This document shows, piece after piece, positions 1-8,914 of a DNA stretch of 64,000 nucleotides. The stretch's first letter is position 1. Each line of letters opens with the position of its first letter. The notes beneath the pieces are model-generated. The model made no database searches. It saw only the letters and a list, made by a program, of their open reading frames with translations, and was not told where the DNA came from. The position numbers and the translations under genes were made by a program. Source of the DNA: Flavobacteria bacterium BAL38 (GTDB taxonomy: Bacteria; Bacteroidota; Bacteroidia; Flavobacteriales; Flavobacteriaceae); NCBI GenBank assembly GCA_000169355.1, contig AAXX01000001.1, positions 310,001 through 374,000 of the forward strand, read 5' to 3'.

Positions 1-272
1 AAATCTACGTCTATAGGATTTCCTCCGTTAGACGTTTGAAACAAAGTCATATCGATGTTTCCGGATGTTCCTACTTGCAAGTAGAACCATGCAGGATTTG
101 GAGTTGAACCTAAACAACCTAAATTACCAAAACTAGGAGTACCAGTAACATTATTAAATGGTCCTTGATTTCCAGAACACATTGCTTGAGCCGAATCACA
201 AGTTGGAGATGTTACTTGAGCAAAAGTAAAACTTAGACTAAGTAACAAAATTGATAATAAGAACTTTTTCAT
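1..272 (-). CDS. Secreted surface protein, N-terminal fragment (cut by window edge)
   Basis: The minus-strand frame opens with ATG at 272 and runs off the left edge without a stop. The first 19 or so residues form a clear Sec signal peptide (MKKFLLSILLLSLSFTFAQ). They are followed by a Cys-containing stretch with TCDSAQAMCSGN, then GCLGSTPNPAWFYLQV and GGNPIDVDF. From memory, this N-terminal pattern is typical of long Bacteroidota surface proteins that end in a type IX (gliding-motility) sorting domain; the C-terminus is not in the window, so that remains inference. The start lies 6 bases after the stop of the small secreted-protein gene upstream, so the two are probably co-transcribed. No enzymatic function can be read from 90 residues. 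Confidence 0.75.
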   Translation of the reverse strand, partial: MKKFLLSILLLSLSFTFAQVTSPTCDSAQAMCSGNQGPFNNVTGTPSFGNLGCLGSTPNPAWFYLQVGTSGNIDMTLFQTSNGGNPIDVD

Positions 273-278
273 CTTTAA

Positions 279-692
279 TTATTTTAAAAACATAAAATAA
301 GACCAATCAGAAACTTGCTCTTTATTATTTTCTATGACAACTACTCTCCATTTAAAACATTTTGCCATTAATTCTAAATGCATAAGTTGAGAACTCCCTT
401 TAACCGAAAAATTTTCTTTGTTTAATAAAGAAAATTTTGACTTGAAATCGGAAGCACTTTCACCATTAAAACAATCTAATATTGAAATTACCTCAATTGA
501 AATTTCTTTACCTCTGATATTAAGAGAGGAAAAATCCCATGAAATTTCTGCATTGTTAATGTAATCAAATTTAGAATCGTTAATTTTTTCAAGCTTAATT
601 CCTTTTAAAACAGGAGAATTAGGATCTAATTTAGTTTGAGAAAACCCTAATTGAAAAAAAAGAACAAAACCTAAGAGTAGTAATTTTTTCAT
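279..692 (-). CDS. Small secreted protein of unknown function
   Basis: This encodes 137 residues with an N-terminal signal peptide (MKKLLLLGFVLFFQLGFSQ) and no lipobox cysteine, so the mature form is likely periplasmic or exported. The mature part is about 118 residues and contains two cysteines (IEVISILDCF and LMAKCFKW), which could form a disulfide. The pattern of short beta-like segments ending in WSYFMFLK suggests a small beta-sandwich, but I do not recognise a family. A TAnnTTTG box lies 34 bases upstream on the same strand. The gene sits just before the start of the large surface protein at the window edge. A role as partner or stabiliser of that protein is possible but only inferred from adjacency. 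Confidence 0.7.
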   Translation of the reverse strand: MKKLLLLGFVLFFQLGFSQTKLDPNSPVLKGIKLEKINDSKFDYINNAEISWDFSSLNIRGKEISIEVISILDCFNGESASDFKSKFSLLNKENFSVKGSSQLMHLELMAKCFKWRVVVIENNKEQVSDWSYFMFLK

Positions 693-725
693 TTTTATAG
701 TTTGATAATTTAGTTAACTGAAATA

Positions 726-733
726 CAAATTTA
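726..733 (-). promoter_or_regulatory. Bacteroidota -7 box (TAAATTTG) for the secreted-protein pair
   Basis: Read on the minus strand the bases are TAAATTTG, an exact match to TAnnTTTG. The box is 34 bases before the ATG at 692. No clear TTG element was seen at the expected upstream distance. It forms a divergent pair with the folE box at 805-812. Confidence 0.5.
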
Positions 734-804
734 ACATTTTTTTAATTTTAATTATTATTTATTTAATAATTAACATTTAAAAATAAATTCTAAAGTTTAT
801 TATT

Positions 805-812
805 TATCTTTG
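805..812 (+). promoter_or_regulatory. Bacteroidota -7 box (TATCTTTG) for folE
   Basis: TATCTTTG exactly matches TAnnTTTG and lies 38 bases before the folE ATG. This predicts a short leader of roughly 30 bases. No convincing -33 TTG is present. Confidence 0.6.
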
Positions 813-849
813 TGTCGCTTTTTAAATTGCTATTAAAATAATTGTTAAA

Positions 850-1521
850 ATGATACAAAACGAGGATTTTCAGGACGAAATAGGTAACGACCATATTGCA
901 ACAAGTGCAAAAACACCAATGCGAGATGATGCATTTACTATTTCTGACGAAGAAAAAATTGAATTGATTAAAAAAGATGTTGAACATATTTTAAACACAC
1001 TTGGTTTAGATTTAACCGATGATAGTTTAAAAGGAACACCAAATCGTGTTGCTAAAATGTTTGTTAAAGAAATTTTTGGTGGTCTAAACCCAAATAAAAA
1101 ACCAAGTTCTTCAACATTTGATAATAAATATAAATACGGTGAAATGTTAGTAGAAAAAAACATTGTGGTTTATTCTACTTGCGAACATCATTTACTTCCT
1201 ATTATTGGTAGAGCTCATATTGCCTATATTTCAAATGGTACTGTAGTAGGACTATCTAAAATGAACAGAGTTGTTGATTATTATGCTAAAAGACCTCAAG
1301 TTCAGGAGCGCTTAACTATTCAAGTGGTGCAAGAATTACAAAAAGTTCTAGGAACTGATGACGTTGCTTGTGTAATTGATGCTAAACATTTATGTGTAAA
1401 CTCAAGAGGAATTCGCGACATTGAAAGTAGCACAGTTACAGCAGAATTTGGTGGAAAATTTAAAGAAGATAAAGTTCGCAGAGAATTTTTAGATTATATT
1501 AAATTAGATACGAAGTTTTAA
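850..1521 (+). CDS. folE: GTP cyclohydrolase I
   Basis: This 223-residue cytosolic enzyme converts GTP to 7,8-dihydroneopterin triphosphate, the first step of folate (and queuosine-type) pterin synthesis. The family signature is visible: CEHHLLPIIGRAHIAYI from residue 111, with the zinc-binding Cys111 and the following His pair, then the SKMNRVVDYYAKRPQVQERL substrate segment, and the second zinc Cys in AKHLCVNSRG. Length is normal for the type I enzyme. The first 35 residues are an acidic extension with no motif, common in this family. It is probably monocistronic: a TATCTTTG promoter box precedes it, and a repeat-rich, element-bearing spacer separates it from cysS. Confidence 0.97.
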   Translation: MIQNEDFQDEIGNDHIATSAKTPMRDDAFTISDEEKIELIKKDVEHILNTLGLDLTDDSLKGTPNRVAKMFVKEIFGGLNPNKKPSSSTFDNKYKYGEMLVEKNIVVYSTCEHHLLPIIGRAHIAYISNGTVVGLSKMNRVVDYYAKRPQVQERLTIQVVQELQKVLGTDDVACVIDAKHLCVNSRGIRDIESSTVTAEFGGKFKEDKVRREFLDYIKLDTKF

Positions 1522-1659
1522 TTTGGGTAAAAGGTAATTGGTCATGGGTGATAGGTTTTGGCTAAATATTGTTTAGCGGTTACTTAAGGTTAGTAGATTC
1601 CTTGCAATCTCGGAATAACATAATCAGAGAACTTGAAACCTGAAACTCTTAAATAAATT

Positions 1660-1799
1660 AGCCCTGATAGTAATGAAAAGCCCGGAGCAATTAAAATATA
1701 GTTTTTGTTGTTTTAAAAATGCGACACAAGAAGCACTTTTTAAAACTTAGAAAAACAGATTTTTTTGTGAGGACTTGAAATAAATAGCAGGACCAGCTT
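1660..1799 (+). ncRNA. Candidate structured RNA element upstream of cysS (copy 1)
   Basis: The stretch opens with AGCCCTGAT (1660-1668) and closes with AGCAGGACCAGCTT. CCTG at 1663-1666 can pair with CAGG at 1788-1791. Inside is a long hairpin in which GTTTTAAAAATGC faces GCACTTTTTAAAAC. A second copy at 50967-51040 has CCCG/CGGG in the closing helix, so the closing base pair changes on both sides. From memory, this AGCCC(T/C)GAT...AGC(A/G)GGA layout recurs in front of genes in Flavobacterium genomes and could correspond to a known family such as Flavo-1; I cannot test that here. It ends 16 bases before the cysS start. The strand is assigned from the neighbouring gene. The rest of 1522-1815 holds only low-complexity repeat debris. 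Confidence 0.45.
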
Positions 1800-1815
1800 C
1801 AAAAAAAATAACAAA

Positions 1816-3300
1816 ATGGAATTATATAAAAATCAAACGTTACATATATACAACACGCTTTCGGGCGAGAAAGAAACCTTTACTCCTATCCATGAGGGAA
1901 ATATTGGCATGTATGTTTGCGGCCCTACGGTTTACAGTAATGTGCACTTAGGAAACGTTCGTACATTTATGTCGTTTGATGTGATTTTCCGTTATTTACA
2001 GCATTTAGATTATAAAGTTAGATACGTTAGAAACATTACCGATGCCGGACATTTAACCGATGATGGCGATGTGGATAACGACCGTTTTGTAAAACAATCG
2101 CGATTAGAGAAATTAGAACCTATGGAAATCGTACAGAAATATACGGTGGATTTTCACAAGGTTTTAGATACGTTTAATTTTCTTCCGCCTACGATTGAGC
2201 CTACTGCAACTGGACATATTTTAGAGCAAATTGAGTTAACTCAGAAACTAATTGATACCGGATTTGCCTACGAAAGCAATGGTTCGGTTTATTTTGATGT
2301 GTTTGCTTATAACCAAAAAGGAATGAATTACGGTGAATTGAGTAACCGTAACATTGAAGAACTTTTTGCCAACACCCGCGATTTAGACGGACAAAGCGAA
2401 AAGAAAAATCCACAAGATTTTGCCCTTTGGAAAAATGCTTCTCCAGCACATATTATGCGTTGGAACTCGCCTTGGGGTGAAGGTTTTCCAGGTTGGCATT
2501 TAGAATGTACGGCGATGAGCACGAAATACTTAGGCGAAACATTTGATATTCACGGTGGTGGAATGGATTTGAAATTCCCGCATCATGAATGTGAAGTGGC
2601 ACAAGGAAAAGCTTGTAACGGACATTCGCCAGTAAATTTTTGGATGCATACCAATATGTTAACCATGAACGGTTTGCGCATGAGTAAATCAACTGGAAAT
2701 TATATTCTTCCTATGGAATTGGTTACCGGTGAAAATACGTTTTTTGAGAAACCTTTCCAACCGAATATTGTACGTTTTTGTTTCTTACAAGCGCATTACA
2801 GAAGTGTTTTAGATATTTCTAATGATGCGATGTTAGCAAGCGAAAAAGGATATTCTCGTTTAATGGAATCGTATAAATTAATTCCGATGTTGAAAGCAAG
2901 TGCTACTTCTACTTTAGACATTGCAAGTTGGAAACAAAGTTGTTATGATGCGATGAATGACGATTTTAACACTCCTATTTTAATTGCACAATTGTTTGAA
3001 GGTGCACGTTACATCAATTTAGTAAACGACGGAAAAGAATCGTTAACTACAGAACATATTCAGTTATTACAAAATACGATTTCAAGTTTCTTATTTGATG
3101 TCTTAGGATTAAGTAACGAAGCTTCTGGAAATTCAAATACTACTGAAAAATTAAGTGGCGTTGTTGAAATGTTAATTGGGATGCGAAACGAAGCTAGAGC
3201 AAACAAAAACTTTGCTTTATCGGACCAAATTCGTGACCAGTTATTAGCTTTAGGCATTCAATTAAAAGACGGAAAAGACGGTACTAGTTTTAGTTTTTAA
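1816..3300 (+). CDS. cysS: Cysteine--tRNA ligase
   Basis: This 494-residue class Ia aminoacyl-tRNA synthetase charges tRNA-Cys in the cytosol. The zinc-site and nucleotide-binding start is visible as [20 protein letters not shown] (CxxxP and the HIGH-type HLGN). It is followed by the second zinc cluster at GWHLECTAM and HHECEVAQ, and the KMSKS-type loop [10 protein letters not shown] near residue 288. The C-terminal helical domain carries the usual [19 protein letters not shown] segment. Length is normal. No TAnnTTTG box lies close upstream; instead the structured element at 1660-1799 occupies the leader, which could control expression. The 154-base spacer downstream contains a palindromic repeat rather than a strong terminator. 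Confidence 0.97.
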   Translation: MELYKNQTLHIYNTLSGEKETFTPIHEGNIGMYVCGPTVYSNVHLGNVRTFMSFDVIFRYLQHLDYKVRYVRNITDAGHLTDDGDVDNDRFVKQSRLEKLEPMEIVQKYTVDFHKVLDTFNFLPPTIEPTATGHILEQIELTQKLIDTGFAYESNGSVYFDVFAYNQKGMNYGELSNRNIEELFANTRDLDGQSEKKNPQDFALWKNASPAHIMRWNSPWGEGFPGWHLECTAMSTKYLGETFDIHGGGMDLKFPHHECEVAQGKACNGHSPVNFWMHTNMLTMNGLRMSKSTGNYILPMELVTGENTFFEKPFQPNIVRFCFLQAHYRSVLDISNDAMLASEKGYSRLMESYKLIPMLKASATSTLDIASWKQSCYDAMNDDFNTPILIAQLFEGARYINLVNDGKESLTTEHIQLLQNTISSFLFDVLGLSNEASGNSNTTEKLSGVVEMLIGMRNEARANKNFALSDQIRDQLLALGIQLKDGKDGTSFSF

Positions 3301-3398
3301 TATACATTATCGTTGTCATTCTGTCCCAAAATACGGGATTGTTTAACTTTGTTGAATCTTCGATTTCAGAATCTCTTTTATCTTCAGAATTTTTTTAG

Positions 3399-3419
3399 AA
3401 GCTGAAACAAGTTCAGCTT
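3399..3419. repeat. Dispersed palindromic repeat (AAGCTGAA/TTCAGCTT hairpin)
   Basis: An 8-bp perfect stem, AAGCTGAA (3399-3406) and TTCAGCTT (3412-3419), surrounds an ACAAG loop and is followed by GACAG. Related hairpins occur at 14984-15010, 18009-18029 and 28206-28226, with stem bases changed on both arms. Upstream, 3310-3345 holds a decayed CCCGAA-type repeat. Confidence 0.65.
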
Positions 3420-3454
3420 GACAGAGATAGTAGTTCTTAATATCATCAATAATC

Positions 3455-3712
3455 ATGTGTAGCCAACAACAATCGAAATATCCAAAAACACTGAAACAAT
3501 GGATTATTTATCCATTTCTTCTATTGGTCCGATTTTATCAAGTAGCGATATCTCCTTTTACTCCTGCAACCTGCCGATTTGAACCAACATGTTCTAGTTA
3601 TACAATTCAAGCATTACAAAAACATGGTTTATTTAAAGGTGGTTGGTTAGCTTTAAAACGCATTTTTAGTTGTCATCCTTGGGGACGAAGTGGTTATGAT
3701 CCGGTTCCTTGA
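3455..3712 (+). CDS. yidD: YidD-family membrane protein insertion efficiency factor
   Basis: This 85-residue peripheral membrane protein is thought to assist YidC/Sec-dependent insertion. The whole family signature is present: a short amphipathic helix ([18 protein letters not shown]), then [19 protein letters not shown] and [18 protein letters not shown], ending GYDPVP. The three conserved cysteines are intact. Length is typical (70-90 residues). In many bacteria yidD sits with rpmH, rnpA and yidC; here it is alone between cysS and lgt, which is usual for Flavobacteria. It starts at the only ATG before the conserved core. The leader contains repeat debris and no recognisable promoter box. 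Confidence 0.95.
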   Translation: MCSQQQSKYPKTLKQWIIYPFLLLVRFYQVAISPFTPATCRFEPTCSSYTIQALQKHGLFKGGWLALKRIFSCHPWGRSGYDPVP

Positions 3713-4136
3713 TTTTTTTACGCAGAGATGCACGGAGTTTTTTTACTTTGATTGCATTGATTAGAGTTATACAGAGCGTTTCACTTTGCATCTTTTATTG
3801 CTTTTGTGACTTTGCTTTAAAATTACACCGAGATACACTGAGTTTTATTGTCCCGAAGCTTCGGGATTGAATGTGTTGATTAGAGTTACACAGAGCGTTT
3901 CACTTATTTGATTTTTAAAATTATTAAAATTTCTTCAATCTGTGTTCCTAATCATTTGTTTTAGGTTTTAGGTTTCAGGTTGAAGTTTGAAATTGATTTT
4001 TGAAATTGATTTTGAAATTAATTTTTGTCCCGAAGTTTCGGGATTGTCATTGCTCTTGAAAAATTTCTTATCGGAATTTTAACATGTTTACCAATTTTAT
4101 TATTTATTTTTACCCTTTAAACATTTACACATTATT
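3713..4136. repeat. Repeat-rich spacer between yidD and lgt
   Basis: No gene is visible. The spacer holds two near-identical 31-base units ending ACAGAGCGTTTCACTT (3756-3787 and 3876-3906), a third copy of which lies at 44916-44947. It also holds two 14-bp palindromes of the CCCGAAG(C/T)TTCGGG type (3852-3865 and 4029-4042). The phrases around them (GCAGAGATGCACGGAG, CACCGAGATACACTGAG) look like decayed copies of one another. A weak TATTTTTA box at 4105-4112 could serve lgt. Confidence 0.6.
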
Positions 4137-5069
4137 ATGATTCACACACTCAATATGGTTTGGAATCCTTCGGAAGGGATTGATTTAGGATTTTTCTTAT
4201 TACGTTTTTATAGTCTTTCTTGGGTATTGGCATTTGGATTAGGCTGGTATGTAATGAAACCTATTTTCATGAGAGAAAACGAATCGGTTGACTCATTAGA
4301 TAAATTATTTTTGTACACTTTAGTGGCTACTATGTTAGGGGCGCGATTGGGTCACGTAATTTTTTATGAGCCTGAATTATTTAGTAATGACGCATGGAGT
4401 ATTTTATTACCAATTAAAACTGAACCAACTTTACATTTCACAGGTTTTGCAGGATTAGCAAGTCATGGAGCGGCAATTGGCATCATCATCACCATGTTTT
4501 ACATTCAAAGAAGAGTTATCAAACGTTCTTTTTTATGGATTTTAGACCGAATTGTAATTCCGGTTTCTTTAGGTGCGATTTTTATTCGTTTAGGGAATTT
4601 CATGAATTCTGAAATCGTTGGAACTGAAACTACTTCTGCGTTCGGAATTAAATTCTTAAGAGATAAATACAATGGTAGAGAAGCGATGGAACAAACACAA
4701 ATAGGAGATGCTAACGAAGCTTACAAAGCCATTGAAACTAATCCACAATTTACCGAATTATTAGCTGCTGTAACACCAAAACACCCAGCGCAATTATATG
4801 AAGCAATTTGTTATGTTTTTGTTTTTGCTATTTTGATGTTTTTATACTGGAAAACGGAAGCTAGAAACAAAGCGGGTTATTTATTTGGATTGTTTTTAAT
4901 CTTACTATGGTCGATTCGTTTTGTGGTGGAATTTGTGAAGGAAAGTCAAGGTGGTTTTGAGCAATACACAATCTTTAATGCACTTTCAACAGGGCAATGG
5001 TTGAGTATTCCGTTTATACTTATTGGATTTTACTTTGTATGGAAAGCGAAAGAAGTTAAAGAAGCTTAA
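4137..5069 (+). CDS. lgt: Prolipoprotein diacylglyceryl transferase
   Basis: This 310-residue inner-membrane enzyme transfers diacylglycerol from phosphatidylglycerol to the lipobox cysteine of prolipoproteins. Seven hydrophobic segments are visible. The Lgt signature follows the fourth: RLGNFMNSEIVG, preceded by the essential-region ASHGAAIGI and followed by the HPAQLYEA motif. The periplasmic loop between GNFMNSEIVG and HPAQLYEA (about residues 165-215, rich in charged residues) is longer than in E. coli; from memory that is common in Bacteroidota. It makes the lipid anchor for the lipoproteins typical of this phylum, such as the one encoded at 15543-16106. A strong hairpin terminator follows at once, so transcription ends here. 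Confidence 0.96.
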   Translation: MIHTLNMVWNPSEGIDLGFFLLRFYSLSWVLAFGLGWYVMKPIFMRENESVDSLDKLFLYTLVATMLGARLGHVIFYEPELFSNDAWSILLPIKTEPTLHFTGFAGLASHGAAIGIIITMFYIQRRVIKRSFLWILDRIVIPVSLGAIFIRLGNFMNSEIVGTETTSAFGIKFLRDKYNGREAMEQTQIGDANEAYKAIETNPQFTELLAAVTPKHPAQLYEAICYVFVFAILMFLYWKTEARNKAGYLFGLFLILLWSIRFVVEFVKESQGGFEQYTIFNALSTGQWLSIPFILIGFYFVWKAKEVKEA

Positions 5070-5090
5070 ATCAATAATATATATAAAAAA

Positions 5091-5119
5091 GGCGGTTAGA
5101 GTTTCTAACCGCCTTTTTT
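5091..5119 (+). terminator. Intrinsic terminator after lgt
   Basis: A perfect 10-bp stem, GGCGGTTAGA (5091-5100) with TCTAACCGCC (5104-5113), has a 3-base loop, and a T run follows directly. It is 21 bases after the lgt stop. Confidence 0.9.
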
Positions 5120-5239
5120 GTGCTTTTTAATTAATATTTCAACTGTAGTTTCTAAAAGTAATTTCCACAATCTAATTCATGACTTACTTTGTGGGCACGG
5201 ATTGTAAATCCGCGCAATCGACTGTAGAGTAAAAGGCTT

Positions 5240-5533
5240 TTAATTAATTTTATACCAATCATATTCAAAACTTTTTTTTCATTTTTTTATAAAAATCTCA
5301 AAATCATCAGTATACCAAAACATAGGATCAGCACAAAAAGAAGTTAATTCTTCCGTTATACCAGAAAATCTTCTTTAAAATAAAACATCCTTTTCATCTG
5401 CCATTGACATTTCATTTTTATAAAGATTTTGTATAAAATCAAAAATATCATCACGTTTAAGTCCTTCGTTTTTTAATTTATTTATTTCTTTAAATAATTT
5501 TAATACAAATTCTTTAAACTCATTAAAATCCAT
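5240..5533 (-). pseudogene. Degraded small gene with two in-frame stops
   Basis: Reading the minus strand from ATG at 5533 gives an acidic, helical 52-residue stretch (beginning MDFNEFKEFVLKLFKEINKL) to a TAA at 5375-5377. The same frame continues with coding-like sequence (GITEELTSFCADPMFWYTDD) to a TGA at 5279-5281, then 12 more codons to a final stop at 5240. Coding texture across two internal stops suggests a decayed gene of about 97 codons, though the first 52 codons alone could be a real small protein. I do not recognise the family. It lies in a 620-base gap between lgt and secDF that otherwise contains a short palindrome-like remnant (CACGGATTGTAAATCCGCGC, 5196-5215) and nothing else visible. 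Confidence 0.45.
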
Positions 5534-5641
5534 TCTAGATATTACTGAATAATTTAAATTGTTTGTTAAATAAACTTTAAGTTCTATTTTAGAATTTAGA
5601 TTTCTCAGTAAAAAAAGTTTAAGTAAAAATGATAATAAACG

Positions 5642-5670
5642 ACAAAGTCCTGACGTAATCAGGACTTTGT
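5642..5670 (-). terminator. Hairpin after secDF
   Basis: A perfect 12-bp inverted repeat, ACAAAGTCCTGA (5642-5653) with TCAGGACTTTGT (5659-5670), lies 22 bases past the secDF stop. The T run on the minus strand is interrupted, so termination may be partial. Confidence 0.7.
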
Positions 5671-5691
5671 TATATAATGTAAACTAATTAC

Positions 5692-8613
5692 TTAGTCTTC
5701 TTTTTTAAATTCAGCCATTTTACGACCTTCTTTTTTACCAATTGCATCTGCCATAACAGGTGTTGCAATAAATAATGAAGAGTAAGTTCCTACTAAAATA
5801 CCTACTAAGATAGCAAATACGAATCCTCTAATCGTTTCTCCACCAAAGATAAAGATGGCAATTAAAACCACTAATGTAGTTGCAGATGTATTAATCGTTC
5901 TACTTAAAGTTGTGTTTAACGCTTTATTTACTAACCCTTTGAAATCTGGAGATGAATTGTAATCTAAATATTCACGAATTCTATCAAATACAATTACCGT
6001 ATCATTTAATGAATATCCAATAACGGTTAAGATGGCAGCAATAAATGCTTGATCAATTTCCATGTTAAATGGTAAGATTGTATAGAAGAATGAGAAAATA
6101 CCTAAAACAATGATTACGTCATGCGCTACTGCAGCTACAGCTCCAAAACCAAACTGCCATTTACGGAAACTAATCATTAAGTAAACAAACACTACAAATA
6201 ACGAACCTAAAACAGCCCATAATGAATTTGCTTTAATATCTTTAGATATTGTTCCTGTTACTTTAGCTGAAGACAAAATACCTATTTGTTTTCCTTCATA
6301 TAAATTAGCAAACTTCTCATAAGTTAAATCAGCCGGAAGATGTTTCTTTAATCCTTCGTATAATTTTTGATTTACTTCTTTATCAATTCCTTCACCTTCT
6401 TCTTCAATTTTATATTTAGTAGTAATTTTTAACTGATTATCATTACCATAAATTTTAGCTTCAGCACTTCCAAAAACAGCTACTAAATCTGAAGTAACTT
6501 CAGGAGCAGAAACTGCTTTATCGAAACGCACTTGATATGTTCTACCTCCCACAAAATCAACACCTTGGTTTAATCCTTTAGTTGCTAATGAGAAAATACT
6601 CAAAGCAATAAGAATACCAGACACAGCGTAAGCAATTTTCTTTTTACCTAAGAAATCGATATTTAAGTTCTTGAACCAGTTTTTAGTTAAAGAAGTTGAA
6701 TATGCTAATTTTTCATTTCTGCTTAAACTCCAATCTAAGAACATTCTTGTTACAAAAACTGCAGTAATAACTGAAGTAAAAATACCAATTAATAAAGTAG
6801 TTGCAAAACCTTGAATTGGTCCAGTTCCAAATACTAATAATATAATTGCAGTAATTGCAGTAGTAATATTAGCATCAATAATGGATGACATTGCCCCTTT
6901 CCAAGTAAAAGCATAATCAGTAGCTTCTTGAACTGATTTACCATTATTTAATTCTTCTTTAGCTCTTTCAAAAATGATTACGTTAGCATCTACTGCCATA
7001 CCGATTGTTAACACGATACCTGCAATACCTGGCAATGTTAATACAGCACCAAAACTTGCTAATGTTCCAAAAATGAATAAAATATTTATTAATAATGCCA
7101 AGTTAGCATAAAAACCAGTTTTACCATAGTAAACCACCATCCATAATAATACTAATGAGAAACCAATTATGAATGATAAAAATCCATTATCGATAGCTTC
7201 TTGTCCTAATGAGGGACCTACTACTTCTGATTGAACAATTTCTGCAGCAGCTGGTAATTTACCTGCTCTTAAAATATTAGCTAAATCTTTAGTTTCTTCA
7301 ATTGAGAAGTTTCCAGAAATTTCTGATCTACCTCCCGTAATAGCACCTTTACTAACACCTGGTGCAGAATAAACAATATTATCTAAAACAATAGCAATAG
7401 CATTTCCTTGTTGCGAAACAGCTCCAGTAATTTGTTCCCATTTTCTTGAACCGTTTCCATTCATTTGCATAGAAACTGCTGGATTTCCTAATTGATCAAA
7501 AGTATCTGTTGCATCTACAATTACACCACCACTTAAAGGAGCCACATTATCTCTTGTTCCTTTTAAAGCGTATAAATCTGTGATATCTGGATTTTTTTCA
7601 TTTGTTTTTCCCCAAGCAAATCTAATATTAGCTAGATTAGCTGGCAACATTGCTTTAATATCAGCTCTTTTTAAATACCCATTAATTGATGCAGTATCTT
7701 TTGTAGCAAATGTTCCAATGTGTGGAGATCCTTGTTGTCCTGGCGCTAACATTTTTCCTAAGAAAGGACTATTAGCGGCAGCAGTAGTATCTGCTTTGTC
7801 TGTTAACAAAGAATCGATACCTGTTGTTTTTACAGGAGCCTCTTTAATTGCAACTTCTGTTTTCTTTAATGCATCTTCAACTGACATTAAATATTGACCT
7901 ACTTCTTCAATTTTGTAAGTTTCCCAAAATTCTAATTGAGCAGTACTTTGTAATAATTTTTTAATACGATCTACATCTTTAGCTCCTGGAAGTTCTACTA
8001 AAATTCTTCCAGAATTACCTAATAATTGAATGTTAGGTTGTGTTACACCAAATTTATCGATACGCTCTCTTAATACTTTAAAAGCACTTTCTACTGATTC
8101 TTGAACTTTTTGTTTGATGATTGGCTCAACTTGTTTGTTGGTCATATCAAACTTGATAACTTCATCTAAGTTTCTGTTTCCAAAAACATCGGCTGCAGCT
8201 AATTTTAATCCTGCTGTATTTGCTGCTTCAAAGAAAGCGTCAATATAGTCTTGATTTCCTTGTTGATTTGCTTTTGCATCAGCAAGAGCTTTAATAAAAG
8301 CTGGATTTTTAGAATCGTTAGCCAATCCTTTTAAAACATCTTTAACTGAAATTTGAAGGATTACGTTCAATCCTCCTTCTAAGTCAAGACCTTTGTTGAT
8401 TTGATTATTTGTAACTTCTTTGTAAGTATGACCTAAGTATACTTTTTCTTTCCCTATAGAATCTAAATAACGTAATTCTTTAGCAGTATCTCCATTTGCA
8501 AAAGCTTTTGCATCAGAAACAATACTATTCGCTACGAAAGTAAAAGAAAGTTGATATACACATACCAAAGCAAAGATAATTGCGAAAAATTTAATAAGTC
8601 CTCTATTCTGCAT
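5692..8613 (-). CDS. secDF: Fused protein translocase subunit SecDF
   Basis: The 973-residue inner-membrane protein uses proton flow to pull exported proteins through SecYEG. SecD and SecF, separate in E. coli, are fused here, as usual in Bacteroidota. The SecD half has TM1 at residues 8-28, a P1 region from QINKGLDLEGG, the FGVTQPNIQLLG segment, a long head domain and the RND block with VDANVIIFERAKEEL. The SecF half starts near residue 660 with its own TM and QGVDFVGGRTYQVRF, and contains IGYSLNDTVIVFDRIRE. The head domain carries a Bacteroidota-type insertion around residues 235-330. A consensus promoter lies just upstream and a hairpin downstream, so it appears monocistronic. Confidence 0.97.
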   Translation of the reverse strand: MQNRGLIKFFAIIFALVCVYQLSFTFVANSIVSDAKAFANGDTAKELRYLDSIGKEKVYLGHTYKEVTNNQINKGLDLEGGLNVILQISVKDVLKGLANDSKNPAFIKALADAKANQQGNQDYIDAFFEAANTAGLKLAAADVFGNRNLDEVIKFDMTNKQVEPIIKQKVQESVESAFKVLRERIDKFGVTQPNIQLLGNSGRILVELPGAKDVDRIKKLLQSTAQLEFWETYKIEEVGQYLMSVEDALKKTEVAIKEAPVKTTGIDSLLTDKADTTAAANSPFLGKMLAPGQQGSPHIGTFATKDTASINGYLKRADIKAMLPANLANIRFAWGKTNEKNPDITDLYALKGTRDNVAPLSGGVIVDATDTFDQLGNPAVSMQMNGNGSRKWEQITGAVSQQGNAIAIVLDNIVYSAPGVSKGAITGGRSEISGNFSIEETKDLANILRAGKLPAAAEIVQSEVVGPSLGQEAIDNGFLSFIIGFSLVLLWMVVYYGKTGFYANLALLINILFIFGTLASFGAVLTLPGIAGIVLTIGMAVDANVIIFERAKEELNNGKSVQEATDYAFTWKGAMSSIIDANITTAITAIILLVFGTGPIQGFATTLLIGIFTSVITAVFVTRMFLDWSLSRNEKLAYSTSLTKNWFKNLNIDFLGKKKIAYAVSGILIALSIFSLATKGLNQGVDFVGGRTYQVRFDKAVSAPEVTSDLVAVFGSAEAKIYGNDNQLKITTKYKIEEEGEGIDKEVNQKLYEGLKKHLPADLTYEKFANLYEGKQIGILSSAKVTGTISKDIKANSLWAVLGSLFVVFVYLMISFRKWQFGFGAVAAVAHDVIIVLGIFSFFYTILPFNMEIDQAFIAAILTVIGYSLNDTVIVFDRIREYLDYNSSPDFKGLVNKALNTTLSRTINTSATTLVVLIAIFIFGGETIRGFVFAILVGILVGTYSSLFIATPVMADAIGKKEGRKMAEFKKED

Positions 8614-8651
8614 TATACTAAAATTTATTTATTCTATTTTATAAAAACGGA

Positions 8652-8682
8652 CAAATATATAATTTACAATAGGATTAAGCAA
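8652..8682 (-). promoter_or_regulatory. Promoter of secDF (TTG-N20-TATATTTG)
   Basis: On the minus strand the -33 TTG (8680-8682) is followed after 20 bases by TATATTTG (8652-8659), an exact TAnnTTTG match 38 bases before the start codon. The rest of 8614-8914 shows only AT-rich sequence and the mdh terminator. Confidence 0.75.
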
Positions 8683-8866
8683 TTTTATTTTAGATTAAAA
8701 TTCTCTTTTTATTGAAGTTTAATCCTAAATTGTTATTATATACTAATAATGAATCACTTGCAAGTTAAAAAAGTATTCTTAATTACAGCTAAATAATAGT
8801 AATAAACGATTATTTTATAACATAACTTCAACTTTTATAACTTTATAAAAATCTGTAATAACAAAA

Positions 8867-8894
8867 AAAAACTGCCAATTTCTTGACAGTTTTT
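8867..8894 (-). terminator. Intrinsic terminator after mdh
   Basis: The arms AAAAACTGCCA (8867-8877) and TGACAGTTTTT (8884-8894) pair along 11 bp. The single imperfect pair is a G-U wobble only on the minus-strand RNA, which supports minus-strand use. It lies 20 bases past the mdh stop and is followed by a T run on that strand. Confidence 0.8.
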
Positions 8895-8914
8895 GTAATT
8901 TATTTTAGTAAAAA

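Noticed and set aside
3713-4136. CRISPR array or tandem repeat in the yidD-lgt spacer
   Set aside because: Only two 31-base units are present, 120 bases apart, with no regular spacers; they are dispersed repeats.
5196-5215. Possible tRNA or att remnant with GGATTGTAAATCC
   Set aside because: It is too short, with no cloverleaf. It is recorded only as a palindrome-like remnant.
7580-7897. 105-codon plus-strand frame inside secDF
   Set aside because: It is antisense to the conserved SecD head domain, with no promoter and no recognisable product.
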